64,000 nt of DNA from assembly GCF_026107515.2 (NCBI RefSeq), contig NZ_JAPCHW010000001.1, forward strand, positions 62,001 to 126,000. Reading direction: 5' to 3'. Positions 35,554 through 43,271 of this stretch are shown one piece after another. The position numbers were made by a program, and so were the translations under genes. Positions within the stretch are counted from its first letter, which is position 1. Each line of letters starts with the position of its first letter. The notes beneath the pieces were generated by a model. It ran no database searches and was not told where the DNA came from. It worked only from the letters and a program-made list of their open reading frames with translations. This DNA comes from Glutamicibacter sp. MNS18. GTDB taxonomy: Bacteria; Actinomycetota; Actinomycetes; Actinomycetales; Micrococcaceae.

Positions 35554-36690
35554 TTAGACAATCGTCCTGCTCCCCGTCTGCTGCCGCACCCCTGCGGCGA
35601 TCCGTCGGGCGATGTAGCGCGAATCCGGACCGACGCCGTAGAAGTTCATCGAGGCCATGGAGTACTGGTAGGCCAACCCGCAGAAGTACAGTCCGGGAAC
35701 ATCGGTGGATACCCCGCGGTACTCGCGTGGCCATCCTCGTTGGTCGAAGACCGGCAGGTCAAGCCATGAGTAGTCATGCCGGAATCCGGTGGCCCAGACC
35801 ACATTGGATACGCTCAACTCGGTTCCATCGGCCAGAACCGGTTGTCCATGGCGTACCCGGTCGAATCGGTGCTCATTCCAGATGACCCCGGCATCGAGCA
35901 AGTCCCGGCGCTTGACCCGCAGCCGCGGCGCACCATGGGCCAGGACGTTCAGGCGTTCGGCCCGGCCACGGCTGGTCCTGCGCGTATGCAGGTGGGCATG
36001 GGAAAACATGACCAGCGGAATCACCAGATGGACGACCTGTCTATCGAAAGGCACCGGGACTTCACCGGTGTCGCGGCCACAGAGGAACGTCGGGTGCGAG
36101 AGGGCGAGCTCACGAGCGATATCACATCCCGAGTGGCCGGCGCCGACCACCAGAACCGGTCCAGGACGTAGCTGTCCCGGCCGCCGGTACTGGCTTGAAT
36201 GCAGTTGCAGGATCGATTGGTCCAGCTGGTCGGCAGCTGCCGGTAGGGCTGGCCGCCCGCCGAAGGGGGACGTCGCCACGATGATGTTCCGGGCCAGGAA
36301 CTCACCGGCCGTACTCTGGACCCGGAAGCCAGAGGGATGTCGGCAAACCGCAGTGACCCGGGTAGCGCACTGCACGGGCAGCGCGTGCTTATCGGCATAG
36401 GCCTGTAGGAAATCGGACACCTCATCCTTGCTGGCGAAGCCGGCGGGCGGGCCGGGGAACCTCATGCCGGGCAGGCCGTTGACCCGGTTGCTGGTGAATA
36501 ACCGCAAGGAGTCGTATTGGTGCCGCCATTGGTCACCTATGTGGGCTGCTGCCTCCAGCACGAGGCAGGGGCAGTCCTTCTGCTGCAGCTGCCTGGCGCA
36601 GGACAGTCCCGCCTGGCCGCCGCCAATGATCAACGTGTCGATCTCACTGGGTCCGCTCGGGTAGGGATCCGGCTGGTTCGCAGGAATCAT
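35554..36690 (-). CDS. FAD-dependent monooxygenase/oxidoreductase (FMO-like)
   Basis: 378-residue flavoenzyme. FAD Rossmann motif GGGQAGLSCARQL near residue 25, then YDSLRLFTSNRVNGLPGMRFPGPP, a second nucleotide motif VVGAGHSGCDIARELA for NAD(P)H, and the late WATGFRHDYSWL plus a DVPGLYFCGLAYQYSMASMN block that closes the FAD site. The pattern fits class B flavin monooxygenases (FMO or small Baeyer-Villiger type); the substrate is unknown. GGAGG is 5 bases before ATG 36690. It is followed by a LuxR-type regulator on the same strand. Confidence 0.88.
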   Translation of the reverse strand: MIPANQPDPYPSGPSEIDTLIIGGGQAGLSCARQLQQKDCPCLVLEAAAHIGDQWRHQYDSLRLFTSNRVNGLPGMRFPGPPAGFASKDEVSDFLQAYADKHALPVQCATRVTAVCRHPSGFRVQSTAGEFLARNIIVATSPFGGRPALPAAADQLDQSILQLHSSQYRRPGQLRPGPVLVVGAGHSGCDIARELALSHPTFLCGRDTGEVPVPFDRQVVHLVIPLVMFSHAHLHTRRTSRGRAERLNVLAHGAPRLRVKRRDLLDAGVIWNEHRFDRVRHGQPVLADGTELSVSNVVWATGFRHDYSWLDLPVFDQRGWPREYRGVSTDVPGLYFCGLAYQYSMASMNFYGVGPDSRYIARRIAAGVRQQTGSRTIV

Positions 36691-36825
36691 GATTGCCTCC
36701 GAATGTGCAAATGGTGTACCGACGGACCGGCAGCCGGGCCGCATTGCGGGCTGGCCCGAACCGTTGGGATATTCACGTTACGGTTACGGATGCACCCTGC
36801 GCATCGGGAGGATCGCCCATGTGCG

Positions 36826-36857
36826 CCGGCCTATGGGTGGAATTACCCATAGACCGG
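36826..36857. promoter_or_regulatory. Operator-like palindrome upstream of the monooxygenase/LuxR pair
   Basis: CTATGGGT-N6-ACCCATAG (36831-36852) flanked one base away by CCGG on both sides. Arms of 8 plus 4 bp. It stands 136 bases before the monooxygenase ATG. Confidence 0.65.
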
Positions 36858-36944
36858 TTGCCTCTTGCCTGTTCCCGGCTGCCAGCGGCGCCACTGGTTC
36901 TTCTGCGTGCAAACGATACGAGAGGATAAACCAGTGGTTAAAGG

Positions 36945-36976
36945 CGATGCGCCGCCCCAAGCGGAGCGGCGCATCG
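36945..36976 (-). terminator. Hairpin terminator of purM
   Basis: 11-bp perfect stem (36945-36955 with 36966-36976) and a 10-nt loop, just after the purM stop in the minus direction. Confidence 0.75.
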
Positions 36977-36993
36977 GTAAGTGTTCTGCGGGT

Positions 36994-38136
36994 CTAGGAA
37001 GCGTAGTTGCCGGTGAGCAGAACCGCGCCACCGTCCACGCCCTTGGCGCCCTGCACGAAGTCCAGACCGGCGGAGGATGCGGAAGGATCCAGATCCTGGA
37101 TACCGCCCATGACCCAGGCACCCATGTTCTGCGCGTTCAGCAGCTGCACGGCGCGGTCCGCCACGGCGGCATCCACCACGGCCACCATGCCCACCCCCAG
37201 GTTCAGGGTGCGTTCCAGATCGGCCTGCGGCACATTGCCCAACTCGCCGATGGTCTGGAACACCGCAGGTAGCGACCAGGTGGAGCGGTCCACGGTGGCC
37301 ATCAGCCCCTGGGGCAGCACCCGGGCCAGGTTGGCGGCCAGGCCGCCACCGGTGACGTGGCTGAAACCGTGCACACCGAAGGTCCCGTCCTGGTTCAGCT
37401 CGTTGACCAGGTCAAGGCAAGCGGAGGTGTAGATGCGGGTGGGTTCAAGCAGTTCCTCACCCAGGGTGCGGCCGAACTCGGCCACCTGGCGTTCCAGCTC
37501 CCACTTGGCGTGCGCGATCACCCGGCGCACCAGCGAATATCCGTTGGAGTGGATGCCGGAGGAGGCCATGCCGATGACCACGTCGCCGGCCTTCACCCGA
37601 TCCGGACCCAGCAGCTGGTCGGCTTCGATGACACCGGTGGCGGCGCCGGCCACATCGTATTCGTCCTCGGCCAGCAGGCCCGGGTGTTCGGCGGTTTCCC
37701 CGCCCACCAGCGCGGTGCCGGCCAGCTTGCAGCCCTCGGCGATGCCACGCACGATATCGGCGATCCGCTCGGGAACAACCTTGCCGCAGGCGATGTAGTC
37801 GGTCATGAACAGCGGCTTGGCACCCACCACGACGATGTCGTCAACCACCATGCCGACCAGGTCCTGGCCGATGGTGTGGTGGATGTCCAGCTTCTGGGCG
37901 ATCGCGACCTTGGTCCCCACACCGTCGGTGGAAGTGGCCAGGTAGGGCTTCTTGTACCCGGTGAGGAAGGAGACGTCGAACAGGCCGGCGAAACCGCCGA
38001 CCCCGCCGATGACCCCATCGGTATGGGTGGCCTTGATCGCACCCTTCATCAACTCGACGGCACGGTCACCGGCCTCGACGTCGACGCCGGCACCGGCATA
38101 GGTGATGGAGGTTGGCTGCTCTTGCGTGCCGCTCAT
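36994..38136 (-). CDS. purM: Phosphoribosylformylglycinamidine cyclo-ligase (AIR synthetase)
   Basis: 380-residue purine enzyme closing the imidazole ring of aminoimidazole ribotide. Seen: TYAGAGVDVEAGDRAVELMK at the N-terminus, GGFAGLFDVS, STDGVGTKVAIAQKLDIHHTIGQDLVGMVVDDIVVVGAKPLFMTDYIACGK, and GGETAEHPG. The frame is open upstream, but ATG 38136 matches the family start. It follows purF by 79 bases on the same strand. Confidence 0.97.
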   Translation of the reverse strand: MSGTQEQPTSITYAGAGVDVEAGDRAVELMKGAIKATHTDGVIGGVGGFAGLFDVSFLTGYKKPYLATSTDGVGTKVAIAQKLDIHHTIGQDLVGMVVDDIVVVGAKPLFMTDYIACGKVVPERIADIVRGIAEGCKLAGTALVGGETAEHPGLLAEDEYDVAGAATGVIEADQLLGPDRVKAGDVVIGMASSGIHSNGYSLVRRVIAHAKWELERQVAEFGRTLGEELLEPTRIYTSACLDLVNELNQDGTFGVHGFSHVTGGGLAANLARVLPQGLMATVDRSTWSLPAVFQTIGELGNVPQADLERTLNLGVGMVAVVDAAVADRAVQLLNAQNMGAWVMGGIQDLDPSASSAGLDFVQGAKGVDGGAVLLTGNYAS

Positions 38137-38215
38137 GGCAGATGGGTCCTTTTCTGTCGTGAACACCCGCGCACGGATTCCGGCGCGGATTTGTGGGGAA
38201 GTCAGGGCGCTTGGC

Positions 38216-39739
38216 CTAGAGGGTGATCTCGAGATCGGCGTCCGGTCCCGGCTCGCAGCCGGACTGGTTGGCCTGTTCAAGCAGGTTCTTGCCGCGGCGT
38301 CCGGTATCCGGCAGCGGAATCGGGTACTCACCGGTGAAACAAGCGGTGCACAGCTTGGCCCGGGGCTGGTTGGTGGCCTCGATCATCCCGTCCTCCGAGA
38401 TATAGGCCAGGGAATCGGCACCGATGGACTTGGCGATCTCATCCACGGCGGCACCGTTGGCGATCAGCTCGGCCCGGGTGGCGAAGTCGATGCCGTAGAA
38501 GCACGGCCATTTCACCGGTGGGGAGGAGATCTTCACATGGACCTCGGCGGCACCGGCTTCACGCAGCATCCGCACCACGGCGCGCTGGGTGTTGCCGCGC
38601 ACGATCGAGTCGTCAACCACCGCGACGCGCTTGCCCTTCAGAACGGTCTCCAGGGCGTTGAGCTTGAGCTTGATACCCAGCTGGCGCAGGGTCTGGCTGG
38701 GCTGGATGAAGGTACGGCCCACATAGGAGTTCTTCACGAACCCGTGGGTGAAGGGCACACCCGATTCCTCGGCGTAGCCGATGGCCGCAGGAGTTCCGGA
38801 CTCGGGTACGGGGATGACGATGTCGGTCTCGGAGCTGTTTTCGCGGGCCAGCTGGCGACCCATTTCCACCCGGGCCTCGTAGACCGAGCGGCCGGCAATG
38901 GATGCATCGGGACGGGCCAGGTAGACGTACTCGAAAACGCAGCCTGCCGGGGTCGATTCGGCGAAACGCTGGGAGCGGACCCCGGCCTCGTCGATGGCGA
39001 TGAGTTCGCCCGGTTCGATTTCGCGGATGAAGGAGGCGCCAACGGTGGCCAGGGCGGGCTGTTCGGAAGCCACCACCCAGCCACGGTCCAGGCGTCCCAG
39101 GACCAGTGGTCGTACGCCGTGCGGGTCACGTGCGGCATACAAGGTGTTCTCATCCATGAAGACGAAGCAGAAGGCACCTTCGATCTTCGGCAGCAGACCC
39201 ATGGCGGTTTCCTCCAGGGTCAGCCCTTCGTTGCCGTTGAGCAGCGAGGTGACCAGGGCGGTATCGGTGGTGTTGCCCTGGGCGAGCTCGCCGGTGACCT
39301 TGCCGCCCTCGGCGTCGATCTTGGCGCGGACCAGTTCGGCCAGGTCGGCGGAGTTGGTCAGGTTGCCGTTGTGGGCCAGCGCCACGGTCCCGGATTTGGT
39401 GGGACCCAGGGTCGGCTGGGCATTGGCCCAGTGGCTGGACCCGGTGGTCGAGTAGCGGCAGTGGCCAATGGCCAGGTGGCCGGACATGGAATTCAGGGTG
39501 TTCTCGTCAAAGACCTGGGAGACCAGACCCATGTCCTTGTAGACGTTGATCCGCTCACCATCGCTGGTTGCGATACCCGCTGACTCCTGACCGCGGTGCT
39601 GCAGGGAGTACAGGCCGTAGTAGGTCAGTTTGGCGACCTCTTCGCCCGGTGCCCAGACACCGAATACGCCGCATTCGTCCTGGGGTCCCTTCTCGTTGGG
39701 AAGAAGGTCATGATTCAGTTTTCCATCGCCACGCGCCAT
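38216..39739 (-). CDS. purF: Amidophosphoribosyltransferase
   Basis: 507-residue enzyme catalysing the first committed step of purine synthesis (PRPP plus glutamine to phosphoribosylamine). The Ntn catalytic Cys23 in DECGVFGVW lies after a short propeptide, as in the Bacillus-type enzyme. GHCRYSTTG and AHNGNLTN shape the glutaminase site, and VVDDSIVRGNT is the PRPP loop. Four cysteines (AGCVFEY, WPCFYG, LCTACF) match the iron-sulfur ligands of this type. Confidence 0.97.
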   Translation of the reverse strand: MARGDGKLNHDLLPNEKGPQDECGVFGVWAPGEEVAKLTYYGLYSLQHRGQESAGIATSDGERINVYKDMGLVSQVFDENTLNSMSGHLAIGHCRYSTTGSSHWANAQPTLGPTKSGTVALAHNGNLTNSADLAELVRAKIDAEGGKVTGELAQGNTTDTALVTSLLNGNEGLTLEETAMGLLPKIEGAFCFVFMDENTLYAARDPHGVRPLVLGRLDRGWVVASEQPALATVGASFIREIEPGELIAIDEAGVRSQRFAESTPAGCVFEYVYLARPDASIAGRSVYEARVEMGRQLARENSSETDIVIPVPESGTPAAIGYAEESGVPFTHGFVKNSYVGRTFIQPSQTLRQLGIKLKLNALETVLKGKRVAVVDDSIVRGNTQRAVVRMLREAGAAEVHVKISSPPVKWPCFYGIDFATRAELIANGAAVDEIAKSIGADSLAYISEDGMIEATNQPRAKLCTACFTGEYPIPLPDTGRRGKNLLEQANQSGCEPGPDADLEITL

Positions 39740-39844
39740 GTCAATATTCTCTCATGTATCCGGGCCGTCGTCGGCCAAAAGTGTGGTTCGTTACGGCCAT
39801 CCCGGAGATGAAAGAACATCCGGAAATGGTCGGTAGTTCTCGGG

Positions 39845-40195
39845 TTATTCGCCCTCGGTGATGGTGCCGCGACCCGGTTGCCCGGACTCGGGTAGGGGTA
39901 CGGCGACCTTGCGGGTGGTGCGTTTGGCGGTGACCCTGTCGATCACCAGATAGACCACGGCGGCCACGGCTAGCCCGATGGCGGCGCACATGGCTGCAAA
40001 GAAGCCCAGGGTGGCGGCGACGGTGTAGTTGGCCGAGGGCTCACCCAACAGGGCGATGACAGCGCCAGCCAGCGCCCCGGTCACACCGCCGGTGATCAGC
40101 ATCGGCCAGAGCTTGGGGGAGGAGTGGACATCAACTTCGAACGGCTGCCCGCCGCCTTGCGGGGAGACGTGGGGACGAGAGGGGTTTTGCTCCAT
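39845..40195 (-). CDS. Small membrane protein, unknown function
   Basis: 116 residues with two hydrophobic segments (LWPMLITGGVTGALAGAVIALLG and AATLGFFAAMCAAIGLAVAAVVYLVI). A proline/glycine-rich head and a basic then acidic tail flank them. I recognise no family with confidence. It starts 10 bases after the stop of the sterol-carrier-like gene. An in-frame TTG at 40213 would overlap that gene. It is probably co-transcribed with it and precedes purF. Confidence 0.7.
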   Translation of the reverse strand: MEQNPSRPHVSPQGGGQPFEVDVHSSPKLWPMLITGGVTGALAGAVIALLGEPSANYTVAATLGFFAAMCAAIGLAVAAVVYLVIDRVTAKRTTRKVAVPLPESGQPGRGTITEGE

Positions 40196-40205
40196 GGGGT
40201 TAAGC

Positions 40206-40580
40206 CTACTCAAAGAGCGGCAGATGCGCAGACAAGTCGGCCCTTAGCCCGGAGGCCTGCAAGGCGCCGTCGGTTATTGCCTGGTCCCAGGAGATCTTCC
40301 CGGTGACTAGGGACAAGAAGATGTCATCGGGCATTTCCACGACATTTGGCGGAGTTCCACGGGTATGCCGGGGTCCGGCGATGCATTGGGTCACACCGAA
40401 GGGCGGTACACGCACCTCCACCGAATTGCCTTCGGCGCGTTCCGCGAGCTCCTCCAACGCAAAGCGCACTGCGGTGGCCCGTACCTGACGCGCGGGGACG
40501 GTTCCCGTGGCGGCTTCATCACTCCACTGCCGAAGTGCCGATGCACCGGCCACTGGGTCGATTTTGCGCTTGATAGCCAC
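40206..40580 (-). CDS. Sterol carrier-like family protein
   Basis: 124-residue protein of the sterol-carrier/MDMPI C-terminal-like group often found beside purF in Micrococcaceae. It shows VRFALEELAERAEGNSVEVRVPPFGVTQCIAGPRHTRGTPPNVVEMPDDIFLSLVTGKISWDQA, typical of this small actinobacterial family. AGGAGG is 6 bases before the GTG at 40580, which beats the longer in-frame options. Ligand and role are unknown. Confidence 0.75.
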   Translation of the reverse strand: MAIKRKIDPVAGASALRQWSDEAATGTVPARQVRATAVRFALEELAERAEGNSVEVRVPPFGVTQCIAGPRHTRGTPPNVVEMPDDIFLSLVTGKISWDQAITDGALQASGLRADLSAHLPLFE

Positions 40581-41012
40581 GCTGTACCTCCTGCGGGTTC
40601 CGCCAACTCTGCCAGCCATCCAGTGTATAGCCGGAGGCACCGACCCGAGGGGGCGCTGCGCCCATATTCTTCGAAGGAACCGGACGCCCAGTGCGCGGGT
40701 GCCGGCAGGGCCGCGTTTGGTTAATCACATTTACTGTCCGGCGGAATCCGCACTGGGCATCTGCTGAACCTTCGTGCGGGGAACGGAGGATGGCGCAGGG
40801 GTTCCCGATGCCCCGAAGGGGAATGATGGCCCGGTCGGATCCCGCCGGTAGCGGCACCATGGCGCTTTCCCGCCCGGTGGCGCGCTCGTGGTGGCCTGAG
40901 GTCCGGTCCGCAAGCCCAAGCGGCGCAGCGCCGGCCACCAATCGAGCCGAGGGATTCATGGTGGGGTCACACACCGGTCACCGTGGTGTCCCGTCCGGTA
41001 AACTCTTGGCCT
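40581..41012. other. 432-base divergent intergenic region before purD
   Basis: No convincing gene. It contains a 10-bp perfect inverted repeat GCCCAGTGCG (40686-40695) and CGCACTGGGC (40749-40758), 53 bases apart, and the leaderless-type -10 of purD at its right end. I do not recognise a riboswitch. Confidence 0.5.
40999..41004 (+). promoter_or_regulatory. -10 hexamer of purD, leaderless candidate
   Basis: TAAACT ends 8 bases before the GTG at 41013; there is no SD. Confidence 0.55.
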
Positions 41013-42299
41013 GTGAAGGTACTGGTTATTGGCCCCGGCGGCCGCGAGCATGCAATTGTCCGTGCACTAGCTGCAGACCCCTATGTGGAAGAGGTTCATT
41101 GCGCCCCCGGCAACGCCGGAATCGCCCGTGATGTACCGGTCCACCCCATCGACGCACAGGACCCCGAGGCAGTGGTGGCCCTGGCGCGGGAACTGGCCAG
41201 CGAGCTGGTCGTCGTGGGCCCCGAGGCGCCCCTGGCAGCCGGTGTGGCCGACGCGCTGATCGCCGCGGGCATCCCGGTCTTCGGCCCCACCCGGGCCGCA
41301 GCCCAGCTCGAAGCATCCAAGGCCTTCGCCAAGGAGATCATGGCCGAGGCCGAGGTGCCCACCGCCATGGCACGGGTGGCGACCAATACCGAGGAAGCCG
41401 CCGCGGCGCTGGACGCCTTCGGGGCGCCGCACGTGGTCAAGGATGACGGGCTGGCAGCGGGCAAGGGCGTGGTGGTCACCAATGACCGTGCCGAGGCGCT
41501 GGCCCATGCCGAGCTCTGCTTCGAGGCCGGCGGAACCGTGGTCATCGAGGAGTTCCTGGATGGCCCGGAAGTCTCGCTCTTCGTCATCTGCGACGGCAAG
41601 CACGCGGTGCCATTGTCCCCGGCGCAGGACTTCAAGCGCATCTTCGACAACGACCAGGGACCGAACACCGGCGGCATGGGAGCCTACTCGCCGCTTCCAT
41701 GGCTACCCGAGGGGTTCACCGAACAGGTCATGGAACGCGTGGCCTACCCGACCCTGCGTGAAATGGAAAAGCGCGGTACCCCGTTCACCGGTGTGCTCTA
41801 CTGCGGCCTGGCCATCACCCGCCGCGGCATCCGTGTCATCGAGTTCAACGCGCGCTTCGGCGATCCGGAAACCCAGGCCGTGCTGGCCCGGCTCAAGACC
41901 CCGTTGGGTTCCCTGCTGCTGGCCGCCGCCAAGGGGGAGCTGGATGACGCCGAACAGCTGCACTGGCATCCGCAGACCGCCGTGGACGTGGTGATCGCCG
42001 CCGAGAACTATCCGGACGCCCCGGTCAAGGGAGCCACCATCCAGGGCCTGGATGAAGCCAACGCCATCGAGAACGTCCATGTGGCCCACGCCGGGACCGC
42101 AACCGACGCCGAAGGCAATATCACCGTGGCCGGCGGCCGCGTCCTTGCCGTGGTGGCGCTGGGCGATGACCTCGCGGCGGCCCGCAGGGCAGCCTACGAG
42201 GGGGTAGCCAAGATTTCCTGGCCCGGGGCCCAGTCGCGCAGCGACATTGGTTTGAAGGCCGAACGCGGCGAGATCGTAGTGAACCAGGAGAGCAACTGA
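41013..42299 (+). CDS. purD: Phosphoribosylamine-glycine ligase (GAR synthetase)
   Basis: 428-residue ATP-grasp enzyme making glycinamide ribonucleotide. N-terminal VKVLVIGPGGREHAIVRAL, ATP-grasp features (VVKDDGLAAGKGVVV, VIEEFLDGPEVSLFVICDG, QDFKRIFDNDQGPNTGGMGAYSP) and VIEFNARFGDPETQAVL are present. An upstream in-frame GTG at 40983 would add 10 residues, but GTG 41013 starts exactly at the family N-terminus and matches a leaderless promoter. purC follows after one base. Confidence 0.97.
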   Translation: MKVLVIGPGGREHAIVRALAADPYVEEVHCAPGNAGIARDVPVHPIDAQDPEAVVALARELASELVVVGPEAPLAAGVADALIAAGIPVFGPTRAAAQLEASKAFAKEIMAEAEVPTAMARVATNTEEAAAALDAFGAPHVVKDDGLAAGKGVVVTNDRAEALAHAELCFEAGGTVVIEEFLDGPEVSLFVICDGKHAVPLSPAQDFKRIFDNDQGPNTGGMGAYSPLPWLPEGFTEQVMERVAYPTLREMEKRGTPFTGVLYCGLAITRRGIRVIEFNARFGDPETQAVLARLKTPLGSLLLAAAKGELDDAEQLHWHPQTAVDVVIAAENYPDAPVKGATIQGLDEANAIENVHVAHAGTATDAEGNITVAGGRVLAVVALGDDLAAARRAAYEGVAKISWPGAQSRSDIGLKAERGEIVVNQESN

Positions 42300-42300
42300 T

Positions 42301-43206
42301 ATGGCCGGCTTCCAAACCGAAGTAACCACCCTGGACGGCTGGGACCACTTCTACTCGGGCAAGGTCCGCGACCTGTATATCCCGGCCGGGCACAGCTTCG
42401 AGGATACCGACCGGGTGCTGGTGGTCGCCTCGGACCGGATCAGCGCCTTCGACTACGTGCTGACCACACAGATCCCGGACAAGGGCAAGGTGCTCACGCA
42501 GTTGAGCCTGTGGTGGTTCGGGCAGCTCTCGGACTTCGCCAACCACGTGATTTCCACCGATGTGCCGGCCGAGGTGGCCGGGCGGGCCATGGTCTGCAAG
42601 AAGCTGGACATGTACCCGATCGAGTGCATCGCCCGCGGCTACCTGACCGGTTCCGGGCTGGTTGAGTACAAGGCCTCGAGCACCGTGTGCGAGCTGCCGC
42701 TACCTGAAGGCCTGGTCGACGGGTCCAAGCTGACCCCGGCCCTGTTCACCCCTTCGGCCAAGGCCGAGGTGGGTGAACATGATGAGAACATCTCCTTCGC
42801 GCAGACGGTCGAGCGGGTGGGCCAGGAGGTGGCCGAGGCCCTGCGTGAGCAGACCGTGGCCCTCTACGAACAGGCCGAACTGATCGCCCGGCAGCGCGGG
42901 ATCATCCTGGCCGATACCAAGGTGGAATTCGGGGCCGACCCGGCCACCGGGGTGATCACCCTGGGCGATGAGGTGCTGACCCCCGACTCCTCGAGATTCT
43001 GGGACGCGGAGGACTACGCACCGGGCAAGGCGCAGGCCAGTTTCGACAAGCAGTTCGTGCGCGACTGGCTGACCTCCGCCGCATCGGGTTGGGACAAGAA
43101 CTCCGGTGACGAGCCGCCGGCGCTGCCCGAGCAGATCGTCTCCAAGACCCGGGCACGCTATATCGAGGCCTACGAACGGTTGACCGGACAGGTCTTCAAC
43201 GCCTAG
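42301..43206 (+). CDS. purC: Phosphoribosylaminoimidazole-succinocarboxamide synthase (SAICAR synthetase)
   Basis: 301-residue enzyme joining aspartate to CAIR. Features: YSGKVRDLYI, DRISAFDYVL, IECIARGYLTGSGLVEY (PurC signature) and ADTKVEFG. The length is typical of the long actinobacterial/eukaryotic-like form. It starts one base after the purD stop with AGGAGA upstream, so the two are an operon. Confidence 0.97.
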   Translation: MAGFQTEVTTLDGWDHFYSGKVRDLYIPAGHSFEDTDRVLVVASDRISAFDYVLTTQIPDKGKVLTQLSLWWFGQLSDFANHVISTDVPAEVAGRAMVCKKLDMYPIECIARGYLTGSGLVEYKASSTVCELPLPEGLVDGSKLTPALFTPSAKAEVGEHDENISFAQTVERVGQEVAEALREQTVALYEQAELIARQRGIILADTKVEFGADPATGVITLGDEVLTPDSSRFWDAEDYAPGKAQASFDKQFVRDWLTSAASGWDKNSGDEPPALPEQIVSKTRARYIEAYERLTGQVFNA

Positions 43207-43221
43207 TTACCGGCAGATGAA

Positions 43222-43262
43222 AAAGCCTCGCACCAGGAATACGCTTCCCGGTGCGAGGCTTT
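43222..43262. terminator. Bidirectional hairpin terminator, purC / ABC exporter
   Basis: 13-bp perfect stem (43222-43234 with 43250-43262) and a 15-nt loop; flanked by an A run on the left and TT on the right, usable from both strands. Confidence 0.85.
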
Positions 43263-43271
43263 GTGCTGTGC

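Larger units (their letters stand above)
36691..36993. other. Intergenic region upstream of the monooxygenase gene
   Basis: 303 bases without a gene. It holds the 32-bp palindrome at 36826-36857, a short direct repeat of GTTACG near 36776, and the purM terminator at its right end. No confident promoter hexamers are visible. Confidence 0.6.

Noticed and set aside
40519-40974. Open frame on the minus strand across the purD upstream region.
   Set aside because: It overlaps the sterol-carrier-like gene start in another frame; no SD and no recognisable protein pattern.
40640-40980. Possible cobalamin or other riboswitch before purD.
   Set aside because: No GCCACTG-type B12 box or purine-riboswitch core was found on reading either strand.
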